Made by a program: the position numbers and the translations under genes
The notes under the pieces: model-generated
Database searches by the model: none
What the model saw: the letters and a program-made list of their open reading frames with translations, nothing else
Told to the model about the DNA's origin: nothing
Origin: Mesorhizobium sp. Z1-4
GTDB lineage: Bacteria > Pseudomonadota > Alphaproteobacteria > Rhizobiales > Rhizobiaceae
Length of the DNA stretch: 64,000 nucleotides
NCBI RefSeq assembly: GCF_004000235.1
Contig: NZ_RCIO01000004.1
Location: 54,555 to 118,554, forward strand
Direction: 5' to 3'
In this document: positions 29,795-37,023 of the stretch, piece by piece
Position numbering within the stretch: position 1 is the first letter of the stretch
Layout of the letters: each line of letters begins with the position of its first letter

Positions 29795-30589
29795 ATGCGG
29801 CTGAAAATCACCCACACAACGCGCTATCACTACGACGCCCCGGTGGCTTATGCGCTGCAGCGGCTGCGGCTGGTTCCGCTCGAAGGCCCGGCCCAGGACG
29901 TGAAGAAGTGGGAACTCGATATCGAGGGCGCCACGCAGGAAGTGCGCTTCATCGACCAGTTCGGCAACGACACGCGGCTCGTCAGCGTCAGCGGCGAACC
30001 GCATATGATCTCGGTCGAGGCCCGGGGCGAGATCGAAACCCGGGACACCGCCGGCGTGATCGGCCATCACCGCGGTTTCGCGCCGCTCTGGCTGTTCCTG
30101 CGCCAGACCGGCCTGACCGAGCCCGGGCAGGGCACGAACAAGCTGCTCGACGCGATGCCGGAGAAAAAGGACGTAGCCTGGCTGCATGAGCTGGTGAGCC
30201 GCATCCGCGGTCGCGTCGCATACGAAGTCGGCACCACGGACGCGGCAACGTCTGCGGAAGAGGCGCTGTCGCACGGCAAGGGCGTATGCCAGGACCACGC
30301 CCACATATTTCTCGCCGCGGCACGGGCCGCCGGCATCCCGGCACGTTATGTGAGCGGTTACCTTCTGATCGACGGCCAGACCGACCAGGTGGCAAGCCAT
30401 GCCTGGGTTGAGGGCCATGTGGACGGGCTCGGCTGGGTCGGCTTTGACGTGTCCAACGGCATCAGCCCGGACGAACGTTATGTAAAAATCGCTGTCGGGC
30501 GAGACTATCGCGATGCCATGCCGATATCGGGCATTCGGCTGGGCGCGGCAAACGAGCGGCTTGAAGTTCGCATCACTGTCGAGCAGTAA
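29795..30589 (+). CDS. Transglutaminase-like cysteine protease (Anbu operon)
   Basis: 264 residues. N-terminal beta domain MRLKITHTTRYHYDAPVAYA, then the catalytic core with Cys165 in GKGVCQDHAHIF, His202 in SHAWVEG and Asp218 in GFDVSNG. Members of this family are predicted peptidases or amidases working with the ATP-grasp/alpha-E pair. A TTG at 29783 could add four residues. Confidence 0.92.
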   Translation: MRLKITHTTRYHYDAPVAYALQRLRLVPLEGPAQDVKKWELDIEGATQEVRFIDQFGNDTRLVSVSGEPHMISVEARGEIETRDTAGVIGHHRGFAPLWLFLRQTGLTEPGQGTNKLLDAMPEKKDVAWLHELVSRIRGRVAYEVGTTDAATSAEEALSHGKGVCQDHAHIFLAAARAAGIPARYVSGYLLIDGQTDQVASHAWVEGHVDGLGWVGFDVSNGISPDERYVKIAVGRDYRDAMPISGIRLGAANERLEVRITVEQ

Positions 30590-30621
30590 TCACGCGTGAC
30601 TGTTCGTTACTGGATTCGCGC

Positions 30622-31353
30622 ATGACGTATTGCGTTGGCATGAGGCTGGACCGCGGCCTGGTTTTTATGTCCGACACCCGCACCAATGCGGGCGTCGATT
30701 CAATCGCCACGTTTCGCAAGATGCGCAAATGGGTCGTGCCGGGCGAACGCGTGCTGGTGCTGCTGGCGGCCGGCAACCTGGCCACCACGCAGGCCGTGGT
30801 GTCGCTGATCGATGAACGCACCAAGGCGCCGGAAGATCGTGCGCCGTCGCTGCTCAAGACGCCGTCGATGTATCAGACCGCGCGGCTGGTGGGCGACACC
30901 ATCCGCGAAGTGGTTGCGAGTTCGACACCCGCCGGCCAGACGGCCGATGCCTTTTCCGCAACGTTTGTCCTTGGCGGGCAGATCGCCGGCACCGAGCCGC
31001 GGCTGTTCATGATTTATCCGGAAGGCAACTTCATCGAAGCCTCCGATGACACGCCCTTCTTCCAGATCGGCGAGACCAAATACGGCAAGCCCATTCTGGT
31101 ACGGGCCTACAATCGCGAAATGAGCTTCGCGGAGGCGGCCAAGCTTTTGATGGTGTCGCTGGATTCGACCTTGCGCTCCAACCTCTCTGTCGGGCTGCCG
31201 CTCGACCTCTTGTTTTACGAGCGCGACAGCTTCGAGATCGGCTTCGAAAAACGAATCGGCGCCGACGACGCCTATTACCAGTCGATTGCGAGCGGCTGGT
31301 CGGATGCGCTGCGCGCCGCCTTCGACAGGCTGCCTGACTTTCCATACGAATAG
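30622..31353 (+). CDS. Anbu (bacterial proteasome-related peptidase)
   Basis: 243 residues with the Ntn-hydrolase fold. MTYCVGMRLDRGLVFMSDTR gives Thr2 as the expected catalytic N-terminal residue after Met removal; VLVLLAAGNLATTQAVVSLI and FMIYPEGNFIEASDDTPF follow. Anbu forms spiral assemblies related to HslV and the proteasome; its substrates are unknown. Last gene of the operon. Confidence 0.92.
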   Translation: MTYCVGMRLDRGLVFMSDTRTNAGVDSIATFRKMRKWVVPGERVLVLLAAGNLATTQAVVSLIDERTKAPEDRAPSLLKTPSMYQTARLVGDTIREVVASSTPAGQTADAFSATFVLGGQIAGTEPRLFMIYPEGNFIEASDDTPFFQIGETKYGKPILVRAYNREMSFAEAAKLLMVSLDSTLRSNLSVGLPLDLLFYERDSFEIGFEKRIGADDAYYQSIASGWSDALRAAFDRLPDFPYE

Positions 31354-31403
31354 GGCGGTTTGCCGGACCGGCGAGGGTGCGACGCGAGAGCGCCTTTTTC
31401 AGG

Positions 31404-31432
31404 TTGACCGCCCCGGCACCCGTCCCTATGTT
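31404..31432 (+). promoter_or_regulatory. tRNA-Lys promoter
   Basis: TTGACC at 31404-31409, exactly 17 bases, then TATGTT at 31427-31432. It lies 36 bp before the tRNA. Confidence 0.7.
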
Positions 31433-31468
31433 CCGCGCCACTTTCGGGGCGGAAATTCCGCCCTTCGG

Positions 31469-31544
31469 GAGCGCGTAGCTCAGCTGGTAGAGCAACTGAC
31501 TTTTAATCAGTAGGTCCAGGGTTCGAGCCCCTGCGCGCTCACCA
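31469..31544 (+). tRNA. tRNA-Lys (anticodon UUU)
   Basis: 76 nt including encoded CCA. Acceptor GAGCGCG pairs with CGCGCTC; D-arm GCTCAGCTGGTAGAGC; anticodon arm ACTGA-CTTTTAA-TCAGT with anticodon TTT; T-arm CAGGG-TTCGAGC-CCCTG. The prophage begins immediately after it, so its 3' half is the attachment site, and the tRNA stays intact. Confidence 0.97.
31511..31544 (+). other. Probable attL core (tRNA-Lys 3' end)
   Basis: Phage genes, with a tyrosine integrase among the first, start just after the tRNA CCA. Tyrosine integrases commonly use tRNA T-arm sequence as attB. The partner copy (attR) is not present elsewhere in this window, so core limits cannot be fixed. Confidence 0.55.
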
Positions 31545-31612
31545 CTCGATTCACGTGAAACATAAAGGGCTTAGGCGTTTGCGGCTTGGGCGACATCCTC
31601 GGCCGTGCGACA

Positions 31613-31640
31613 AACCGTGCGACAAGTTTGTCGCACGGTT
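31613..31640. repeat. Perfect 28-bp inverted repeat downstream of attL
   Basis: AACCGTGCGACAA, GT, TTGTCGCACGGTT: 13-bp arms with a 2-bp centre. A further direct copy of CCGTGCGACAA starts at 31603. It abuts the stop of the GIY-YIG-like gene, so it may be that gene's terminator, or arm-type sites for the integrase beside the attachment site. Confidence 0.6.
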
Positions 31641-32149
31641 CATTGCTGTTCACCCTTTATTCCGCAGTTTTCGTTCAGCACCATACGTAGAACCAGCAGC
31701 GTGGCCGTGCTGGCCTTGAACCATTCGCCGCGCAAGCGCTGATGGCGCAGCCGGCGGTGCAGGCGGCGTTCGTCGCCTCTCGTGCCAGGTACAGTCAAAA
31801 ACAGGCGCATATCGCTGCTGATGCCTGTTTTCAGGGCCGACGCCCTGACAAACGGATCGCGCGAGAATCCGACCTTGATGGCGTCTCCCGCCCACAGAAA
31901 ATAGACGAAGCCGCGTTCGTAGCTTCCGGTGACCGGCCGTTCAGCCGGCGGCGGGGCCTTGGCTGGCGCTGTGCGGCGGGCAATGAAATCGCTCGACCAT
32001 GCAACGGTTTCGTCCAGCGTGTACCATCTGCCGTCTTCGTGCCGAAGATCGAAGCTCTTGTAGCCTGCCAGCCGCAGCTCCGGCCCCGGAGAGAACCGGG
32101 GCCTGCCGCCGCGCCACACGACATGAGGGTGCGGTGAGCGCTTCGGCAT
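31640..32149 (-). CDS. GIY-YIG/T5orf172-like protein with integrase-type N-terminal domain
   Basis: 169 residues. The C-terminal half reads GFVYFLWAGDAIKVGFSRDP, RASALKTG, RRLHRRLRHQRLRGEWFKAS, resembling the T5orf172 branch of GIY-YIG nucleases (Mug113 family). The first 52 residues (RSPHPHVVWRGGRPRFSP and onward) share about 33 identical positions with the N-terminus of the neighbouring integrase. The start overlaps the stop of the 68-aa gene by one base. Nuclease activity is not certain, as the GIY and YIG triads are degenerate. Confidence 0.75.
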   Translation of the reverse strand: MPKRSPHPHVVWRGGRPRFSPGPELRLAGYKSFDLRHEDGRWYTLDETVAWSSDFIARRTAPAKAPPPAERPVTGSYERGFVYFLWAGDAIKVGFSRDPFVRASALKTGISSDMRLFLTVPGTRGDERRLHRRLRHQRLRGEWFKASTATLLVLRMVLNENCGIKGEQQ

Positions 32150-32355
32150 CAGTGCGCAGTCAGGTCGATTGATCGATGAAGCTGGCCAACCGAACCAAAC
32201 ATGCTGCGCAGCTTGTCGTTGGCCGTGTAGAGCAGCGCGATCGTGGCGAGACGAACGCGCTCCCTGTCGTCGCTGTCTTCCTGCAGCATGATTACAGCTT
32301 CGATGATGCCCTGCAGTTCACCCAGCTGCATGTCAATGTCGCCAATGGCGGCCAT
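32149..32355 (-). CDS. Small helical phage protein (68 aa)
   Basis: Starts MAAIGDIDMQLGELQGIIEA with AGGAGAAAG before the ATG at 32355. Two predicted amphipathic helices (VIMLQEDSDDRERVRLATIA, LLYTANDKLRSMFG). No family recognised. Its stop overlaps the next start (TGATG), so it is coupled to the GIY-YIG-like gene. Confidence 0.65.
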   Translation of the reverse strand: MAAIGDIDMQLGELQGIIEAVIMLQEDSDDRERVRLATIALLYTANDKLRSMFGSVGQLHRSIDLTAH

Positions 32356-32477
32356 GGTCTTTCTCCTAGTTGTTATGCCGCCTCTGCCAAGGGGCGGCCG
32401 GACACACCAGGTTGGCAGACCGGCTAGGAGACCGGCAGGTGTCAGCTTGGATGGCTGAACCTCCCAATGTGCCCGAC

Positions 32478-32507
32478 CAAACAAAAACGCGCTCATGCGA
32501 GCGCGTT
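32478..32507 (-). terminator. Rho-independent terminator after the integrase
   Basis: Read leftward: AACGCGCTC, loop GCAT, GAGCGCGTT, followed by TTTGTTT. Located 120 bp past the integrase stop. Confidence 0.75.
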
Positions 32508-32627
32508 GGGCGCTCCTAGTATTCCCGGCTGCCAATCCGGGCTCCGCTGACATGCGAAGCATGCCCAAGGTGAATCTCGGTCGGGAAATTGTCAAGTCCG
32601 CGCAGAAATGCGTCGGCCGTCCGATAC

Positions 32628-34049
32628 CTAAATCGTCAACACCTCCGCGCCGTCCTCGTACCATGCCAGCATCTTGCCGATCGCGGCGTCCGCCAGCTCC
32701 GGGCTCATGGCCAGGTAATGGCGCAGGATGCGCGTGGCCGACACCAGCGAGTGCCCGGTAACCGCGCAGATGCCCGGAATATCGACGCCGGCGAGCGCCA
32801 TCCAGGTGACGGCCGTATCGCGCAGATCGGGATCGGTGAAATCGGCCAGCGACGGGCATGGCGCGATCAGCCATTCATTCGTGCCAGGCTTCGGCACGCC
32901 GGCGACGGCGATGGCGCGAATCTCGGCAAACAGATGCGAATATGTCTGGCCCTCGAAGGTGCGCCAGAGGCACTTGCCATAGCGGCTATCGACCAGCTCG
33001 TTGAGGATGACGCGGCGAAAGCGCCGCTCGACCTCGGCGCGCGCGGCATCGTCCGGCGCCTGCAGCATCGCCTCGGCGCGCGGCTTGCGCCGCCGCTCTT
33101 GCGCGGCTGCGAGCCGGCGGGTGAGCTCCGGCACCTGCTTGATGGCGACGGTTGCCCCGGTTTTCGATTGGCGGAACACACGGCGCCCGGCAATCAGGCC
33201 CTTGTCCTCAAGGGCCAGGCGGTCGCCCTGGCGCTGGCCGGTCCACACGCCGAGCATGATCATGTCGCCGGCTTCCGGCCTGCCGATGCGATCGGCCACG
33301 GCCACAAGCGTTTCGATTTCAATGCGGGTGGCGACACGCACGCGCGGCGGCGGCGTGGCCATGTCCAGATCGTGCGCCGGGTTCGCCCCGTCATTCAGGC
33401 GGAAGGATACCTTGCCGCGCTTGCGGCCCCATTTGAGCGCGATCGACAGCACGGCGATGGCGCCGCGCGCGGTGGCTATGCCGCGTTCCTTGCGCAGCCC
33501 TTCATAGACGCCATAAACCACCGGGGTGGTCAGCGCCCCGGCCGGGGCCCACCACAATTCCGTGTCGAAGGTTTCCAGAACGCGCGCCTTCTGGCGGAAA
33601 TCGCGCACGGTGCGCGGTGCATAAACGGCCTTGGCCTTGACCTGGCGGGCGAGCTCGCGCGGATCCTCGGGCAGCTGGAACTTCGCGCTGCAAAACCAGT
33701 CATCAAAAAGCTGCGCGAGGGTGATGGAGTGTTTCTGCCTCACGGGCAGTTCGGCCTTCGGCCGGCCCTCCGGAGGGGCGGGCAACGCCGTTCTTTGACT
33801 TGCGCGCTCCGCTGCGCTGCGCGACGCGGCCGGGCCCGCAGTCGCGGGCTCGGCCTCCGGCCGGCTGGGCTTTATGCTCGCCATAAGAACGTCCGACCAG
33901 TCCACGCATTCGCCGCGCGAGAACCATGTGCCATCGCGGTGTTTCAGGTCCATGCCCTTGTGACCCTGCCTGCGCAGGACCGGCGACGGCGAGAAACGCG
34001 GGCGGCCGTCGCGCCAGACGACATAAGGGTGCGGTGAGCGATTGGGCAT
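32628..34049 (-). CDS. Tyrosine-family phage integrase
   Basis: 473 residues from the ATG at 34049 (CAGGAG upstream). Catalytic residues are visible: Arg273 in TGQRQGD, Lys296 in QSKTG, Arg410 in PDLRDTAVTW (the usual box II His is Asp407), His433 in TGHS and nucleophile Tyr445 in ILRHYLAM. The N-terminal 52 residues form a domain shared with the GIY-YIG-like protein, followed by a Pro/Ala-rich linker (residues 60-105), a SAM-like core-binding region and the catalytic domain. It mediates integration at tRNA-Lys. Confidence 0.93.
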   Translation of the reverse strand: MPNRSPHPYVVWRDGRPRFSPSPVLRRQGHKGMDLKHRDGTWFSRGECVDWSDVLMASIKPSRPEAEPATAGPAASRSAAERASQRTALPAPPEGRPKAELPVRQKHSITLAQLFDDWFCSAKFQLPEDPRELARQVKAKAVYAPRTVRDFRQKARVLETFDTELWWAPAGALTTPVVYGVYEGLRKERGIATARGAIAVLSIALKWGRKRGKVSFRLNDGANPAHDLDMATPPPRVRVATRIEIETLVAVADRIGRPEAGDMIMLGVWTGQRQGDRLALEDKGLIAGRRVFRQSKTGATVAIKQVPELTRRLAAAQERRRKPRAEAMLQAPDDAARAEVERRFRRVILNELVDSRYGKCLWRTFEGQTYSHLFAEIRAIAVAGVPKPGTNEWLIAPCPSLADFTDPDLRDTAVTWMALAGVDIPGICAVTGHSLVSATRILRHYLAMSPELADAAIGKMLAWYEDGAEVLTI

Positions 34050-34104
34050 CGTGGTGGCTCCTGATGCGAAAGCGCGGGGAGAGTGAATCGCCCCGCGCGG
34101 AATG

Positions 34105-34521
34105 TCAAAACAGTTCAAACTGATGCGGCTTTGGCCGCGCCAGCCGCGCTATGTCAGGCCGAGTGCCGATAACAAGGACTTCATCCGGGTTGTTGGAAAA
34201 CAGCTGGAGAATGCGGCCGTCCACAGGCACGAGTTCGTTGATCCAAGCGTTAGGCATCGGCAAGCGCCTCGGAATTTTTGCGAGGCTGGAGATCGTTACG
34301 AGCTGTAAAGACCAGTGAGGCGGGTAGTTGGCGCCGTAGGACTCGACATAAGGCCCGCCCATGCCGACAACGCAGAAGGGTCCGGTTCCGTAGTTCGTCT
34401 TGACGACACTGCCGGGCCAAACCAATTCCTCGATCGGAGGTCCGGAGCACAGCCGATAGTCACGCAGATCGTTCATTCCGAGGCTGGCCTGCAGCGTACT
34501 ATGTGCGTCCCAACTCGACAT
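34105..34521 (-). CDS. Hypothetical phage protein
   Basis: 138 residues, ATG with GAGGAG upstream. Contains GPPIEELVWPGSVVKTNYGT, GPFCVVGMGGPY and VPVDGRILQLFSN: a beta-rich small protein, possibly an SH3-like or PRC-like barrel. No family recognised. Separate from the operon to its right, which ends with a terminator. Confidence 0.65.
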   Translation of the reverse strand: MSSWDAHSTLQASLGMNDLRDYRLCSGPPIEELVWPGSVVKTNYGTGPFCVVGMGGPYVESYGANYPPHWSLQLVTISSLAKIPRRLPMPNAWINELVPVDGRILQLFSNNPDEVLVIGTRPDIARLARPKPHQFELF

Positions 34522-34643
34522 GGAAACTCCTCAATGCCCGGCGGCTACTCGGTACAATTGCCGCCGGGCTGCGGTCCGCCGTCTTGGGGCGGGTTTCCTG
34601 CGCGTCACACGGGCGGCGTTTTGACCCGCAGGAGAAAAGGTAA

Positions 34644-34686
34644 GCGCAGGCCGGCGCGCCGAAGCGGAGCCCCCGCCGGCCTGCGC
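34644..34686 (-). terminator. Terminator of the leftward small-gene operon
   Basis: GCGCAGGCCGGCG (34644-34656) pairs with CGCCGGCCTGCGC (34674-34686); reading leftward it is followed by a T-rich tail (TTACCTTTTCTCC). It lies just after the stop at 34690. Confidence 0.65.
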
Positions 34687-34689
34687 CAG

Positions 34690-34806
34690 TCACGCGCCCG
34701 GTCTGGTCGCGTGAAACCAAAGCGCCGCTGCCATGACGCCGAGCATGAAACCGACAATGCCGATGACCGCCATTTCGGGCAGGCCGAACGCACAGGCGCA
34801 GCTCAT
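34690..34806 (-). CDS. Small phage membrane protein (38 aa)
   Basis: MSCACAFGLPEMAVIGIVGF then MLGVMAAALWFHATRPGA: one transmembrane helix. The ATG overlaps the upstream gene's stop (ATGA), continuing the chain of four-base overlaps of this operon. Last gene before the terminator. Function unknown. Confidence 0.55.
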   Translation of the reverse strand: MSCACAFGLPEMAVIGIVGFMLGVMAAALWFHATRPGA

Positions 34807-35135
34807 GCCGAGGCCGCCGCTTCGGCAATGCGGCGCTGCGCGCCTGCGATCCAGTTGGTCAGCGCGCCGTGAAGGCTGGATGTGGACGATGCCTTGAACC
34901 CGCCCATCTGGACCCGGACGAAATGAACAGTCCGGGCGATCCGTGCGCCTTCCTGTTCCTCCAGCCGCTTGCCGATAGCGGCATATTCGGTGCTGCGTCG
35001 GTTGTGCCAGTCAGACCAGCTTTCTGCCTTGTTGCCCCCATGCGAATAGGGCGATGGTCCAACCTTTTCGTCTGCCTTTTCGATCAGCTCTTGGACCAAA
35101 TTTGCCAGACGGCGCAGCTTGTCGACATCGCTCAT
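34803..35135 (-). CDS. Hypothetical phage protein
   Basis: 110 residues, mostly helical, starting MSDVDKLRRLANLVQELIEK and with WSDWHNRRSTEYAAIGKRLE. No family recognised. Start overlaps the stop of the next upstream gene by four bases. Confidence 0.65.
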   Translation of the reverse strand: MSDVDKLRRLANLVQELIEKADEKVGPSPYSHGGNKAESWSDWHNRRSTEYAAIGKRLEEQEGARIARTVHFVRVQMGGFKASSTSSLHGALTNWIAGAQRRIAEAAASA

Positions 35136-35386
35136 ATCTTCCCTCCCTCAATCACGGTGAGCTTCTTCCTGAGTGTCAGGCCGGGGCAGTCGAGCTCGAC
35201 GGTGCCGGCCGGGCAGCACGCGCCGTCGCTTGTCTGCCAGCGCGGGCAGTTGAACGGTTCCTCGGCCGGCACGACATAAAAGCCGCCCAGGCGGCGGGTG
35301 CGGCAGCTGGCGCGGTAATGCGCGACCAGCGCCACGACGACGAGCAGCGCCGCCAAACCAAGCGCGACGGGAACAAACACGCTCAT
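35132..35386 (-). CDS. Phage membrane protein with cysteine-rich tail
   Basis: 84 residues from the ATG at 35386. One transmembrane helix (VFVPVALGLAALLVVVALVA), then an external or cytoplasmic part with five cysteines (CPRWQTSDGACCPAG, LDCPGL) that may bind metal or form disulfides. A GTG nine bases earlier is an alternative start. ATGA overlap with the previous gene. Confidence 0.6.
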   Translation of the reverse strand: MSVFVPVALGLAALLVVVALVAHYRASCRTRRLGGFYVVPAEEPFNCPRWQTSDGACCPAGTVELDCPGLTLRKKLTVIEGGKI

Positions 35387-35655
35387 GCCTGCCACCCGAC
35401 AGGCAATGGCATCCAGGCCAACACCTTGCCTTGGCCATCGACAAAGCAGTCATGCGACCAATCCCACCCTGCGAATTGCCAACAGTCGGTGCCGGTGTCG
35501 TCTCGACCGTTGAAGCCGATCGTCACATAGGGGTCCATGCTGTCTGCAAATGGTGTCCAGCCTTCTCCCTCGATCGGCTGGACAAGCAGAAGGACCATTG
35601 TGTTGTCCTTTGGCGCTCCGTGCATGGACCGCCATCCGCGTATCGCATCGCTCAT
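35383..35655 (-). CDS. DUF551-like phage protein
   Basis: 90 residues from the ATG with GGAGG upstream. WRSMHGAPKDNTMVLLLVQP at the N-terminus and KVLAWMPLPVGWQA at the end resemble DUF551 proteins common in phages and prophages (W-x-P-APKDGT ... WMPLP). Function unknown. Four-base overlaps on both sides. Confidence 0.7.
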   Translation of the reverse strand: MSDAIRGWRSMHGAPKDNTMVLLLVQPIEGEGWTPFADSMDPYVTIGFNGRDDTGTDCWQFAGWDWSHDCFVDGQGKVLAWMPLPVGWQA

Positions 35656-35879
35656 GCCTGCCTCCATCCGGCGAGGAACTGGCGGCCGGCGTCGGTGATC
35701 GGCGCGCGTGCGCCCCATTTCGCGGCGTTGCCTTCGATCGCGAGATAACCGCGGTTGACCAGCGCATCGACCTGGCGCGTGGAAAACCACGGCCCCATGT
35801 GGCGGCCCCAGCCGGCGCGGCCCTTGATCAGCGGGCCGGCCTCGGCTTCGCGCAGCGCGGCGCACATGCCGGCGGTCAT
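35652..35879 (-). CDS. Small winged-helix-like phage protein
   Basis: 75 residues starting MTAGMCAALREAEAGPLIKG; GPWFSTRQVDALVNRGYLAI looks like a recognition helix plus wing. It resembles its upstream neighbour in arrangement (an R/K-G-x-W/G segment then helix, L-x-x-x-G-L/Y), so the two may be tandem paralogues. GAGGAA precedes the ATG. Confidence 0.55.
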   Translation of the reverse strand: MTAGMCAALREAEAGPLIKGRAGWGRHMGPWFSTRQVDALVNRGYLAIEGNAAKWGARAPITDAGRQFLAGWRQA

Positions 35880-36178
35880 GCCCGTTTCCTCGCGTCGGCC
35901 ACGTCGAGCGTGTTCATGCCGGCATAGGTGACGATCAGCCGGCGCTTGCCGTCGCGAAACTCGCCGCGCACCAGGCCGCGAGCGGCCAGATCGCCGGCGA
36001 GCTTGAGCGTGATCTTGCGCGTGCCCACACCGCGCCAGCCGCCCTTGCAGCGATAGAGGAACTGCGAGCGGGCGAGCTGCAGCCCCGAAAGCTGGGCGGG
36101 CGTGAGTTCGGCCGGATCGACCATGCCGTTGCGCAGCTCGCGCCTCGGCGTGAAAGCGGGTGACCTCATCGTGGTCAT
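35876..36178 (-). CDS. Winged-helix-like phage protein
   Basis: 100 residues from the ATG with GGAGG upstream. ELTPAQLSGLQLARSQFLYR, then VGTRKITLKLAGDLAARGLV and GKRRLIVTYAGMNTL fit a winged-helix layout. A possible DNA-binding accessory protein. Overlaps neighbours by four bases on both sides. Confidence 0.55.
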   Translation of the reverse strand: MTTMRSPAFTPRRELRNGMVDPAELTPAQLSGLQLARSQFLYRCKGGWRGVGTRKITLKLAGDLAARGLVRGEFRDGKRRLIVTYAGMNTLDVADARKRA

Positions 36179-36456
36179 GCGTTGCCTCCATAACGTTCGA
36201 GGAGAGAGGCGGCGGCAAGCGCGACGTGATCCGAAACCTCGTTCTGGTTGGCAGGGGCGGGAGCGGCCGGCGGTTCTTCGCCGCCCGCTTCCAGCCATTT
36301 CTCGACCGCCTTGCGCGGCCAGCGCCACGTGCCGGGTATGCGGCGCGGAAAGCCGGTGCGGCGGTGATAGGCAAGCCAGTGGCGCTGCAGCCATGCCGGC
36401 TCCTTGCCGATCGCTGCCGCCACTTCTCCGATATCCGCCGTCTGGTGCTTGAGCAT
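36175..36456 (-). CDS. AlpA/excisionase-like HTH protein
   Basis: 93 residues. IGEVAAAIGKEPAWLQRHWL, then TGFPRRIPGTWRWPRKAVEK and WLEAGG is the typical layout of phage AlpA/excisionase-type HTH proteins (helix-turn-helix, FPxP-like strand, W-x-hinge). First gene of the leftward operon, which begins just past the palindromic operator at 36492-36509. A candidate directionality factor or regulator. Confidence 0.65.
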   Translation of the reverse strand: MLKHQTADIGEVAAAIGKEPAWLQRHWLAYHRRTGFPRRIPGTWRWPRKAVEKWLEAGGEEPPAAPAPANQNEVSDHVALAAASLLERYGGNA

Positions 36457-36491
36457 CGCCGCAAAACCCTGCCTCGTGATTCGCGGCTACA

Positions 36492-36509
36492 ATAAGCGAA
36501 AACGCTTAT
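36492..36509. promoter_or_regulatory. Repressor operator OL (ATAAGCG-N4-CGCTTAT)
   Basis: An 18-bp dyad with perfect 7-bp arms and centre AAAA. It covers the TTATAA that would be the -10 of the leftward operon. A near-identical dyad occurs beside the repressor gene at 37696-37713. Confidence 0.65.
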
Positions 36510-36562
36510 AACGCAATAGTCACGCTGATAGTGCGATGATAATCGCTGAAAGCGGATGGGCA

Positions 36563-36684
36563 AAGCCGCATGCGGTTTGGCAATTGCTCGCACATCCAAA
36601 CCGCGCGCGGTTTGTCAATTATGGCGGGGCTGAAACCGCACGCGGTTTGTCAAGCAAGCCTTGCGGTGGAACCGCGCGCGGTTT
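36563..36684. repeat. Four 35-bp-spaced palindromic iterons
   Basis: Four copies of a palindrome with core CCGC-RY-GCGG inside AAACCGC..GCGGTTT, centred at about 36570, 36605, 36640 and 36676. Each is followed by TTTGTCAA (TTTGGCAA in copy 1). Spacing is 35, 35 and 36 bp. They fill the gap before the lipoprotein gene. Confidence 0.85.
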
Positions 36685-36709
36685 GTCAATTGCTAGGGAA
36701 GGCGCGGAG

Positions 36710-37009
36710 ATGACTGATTGTCGGCTGGTTGCGGTACCAATAATGGTAGGAGCAATAGCGGCGCTTTCGGCGTGCGCGCCCTCAATTCCGGCGGGTCCGC
36801 CGCCTGCGGCGCCTGCACCGATAAGAGCAGGCGCCGGCTCAATAGGTGAAGAGGTTGCGCGTGTGGCCTACCAGTGTCGCAGGAACGCAGAGACTCAATG
36901 CCCAAGTTTGACCCTGGCTTGTGAGTCGTTCCGTGCAGGATATGTAGAGACCTGCCTAACGCGCGCTAACGTGCCGCCCGAATACATCATGGTGCTGACG
37001 CGGCGCTGA
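36710..37009 (+). CDS. Phage-encoded lipoprotein
   Basis: 99 residues. The hydrophobic segment VAVPIMVGAIAALSACAPS ends in the lipobox LSAC with lipidation at Cys22. A Pro/Ala linker follows, then a small domain with three further Cys (YQCRRNAETQCPSLTLACES). GGGAAGG and GGAG lie upstream. It is transcribed rightward between the leftward operon and the repressor, a typical site for lysogenic-conversion genes; superinfection exclusion is one possibility. The longer upstream frame runs through the iterons and is rejected. Confidence 0.65.
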   Translation: MTDCRLVAVPIMVGAIAALSACAPSIPAGPPPAAPAPIRAGAGSIGEEVARVAYQCRRNAETQCPSLTLACESFRAGYVETCLTRANVPPEYIMVLTRR

Positions 37010-37023
37010 CCTTACAGGCGGCG

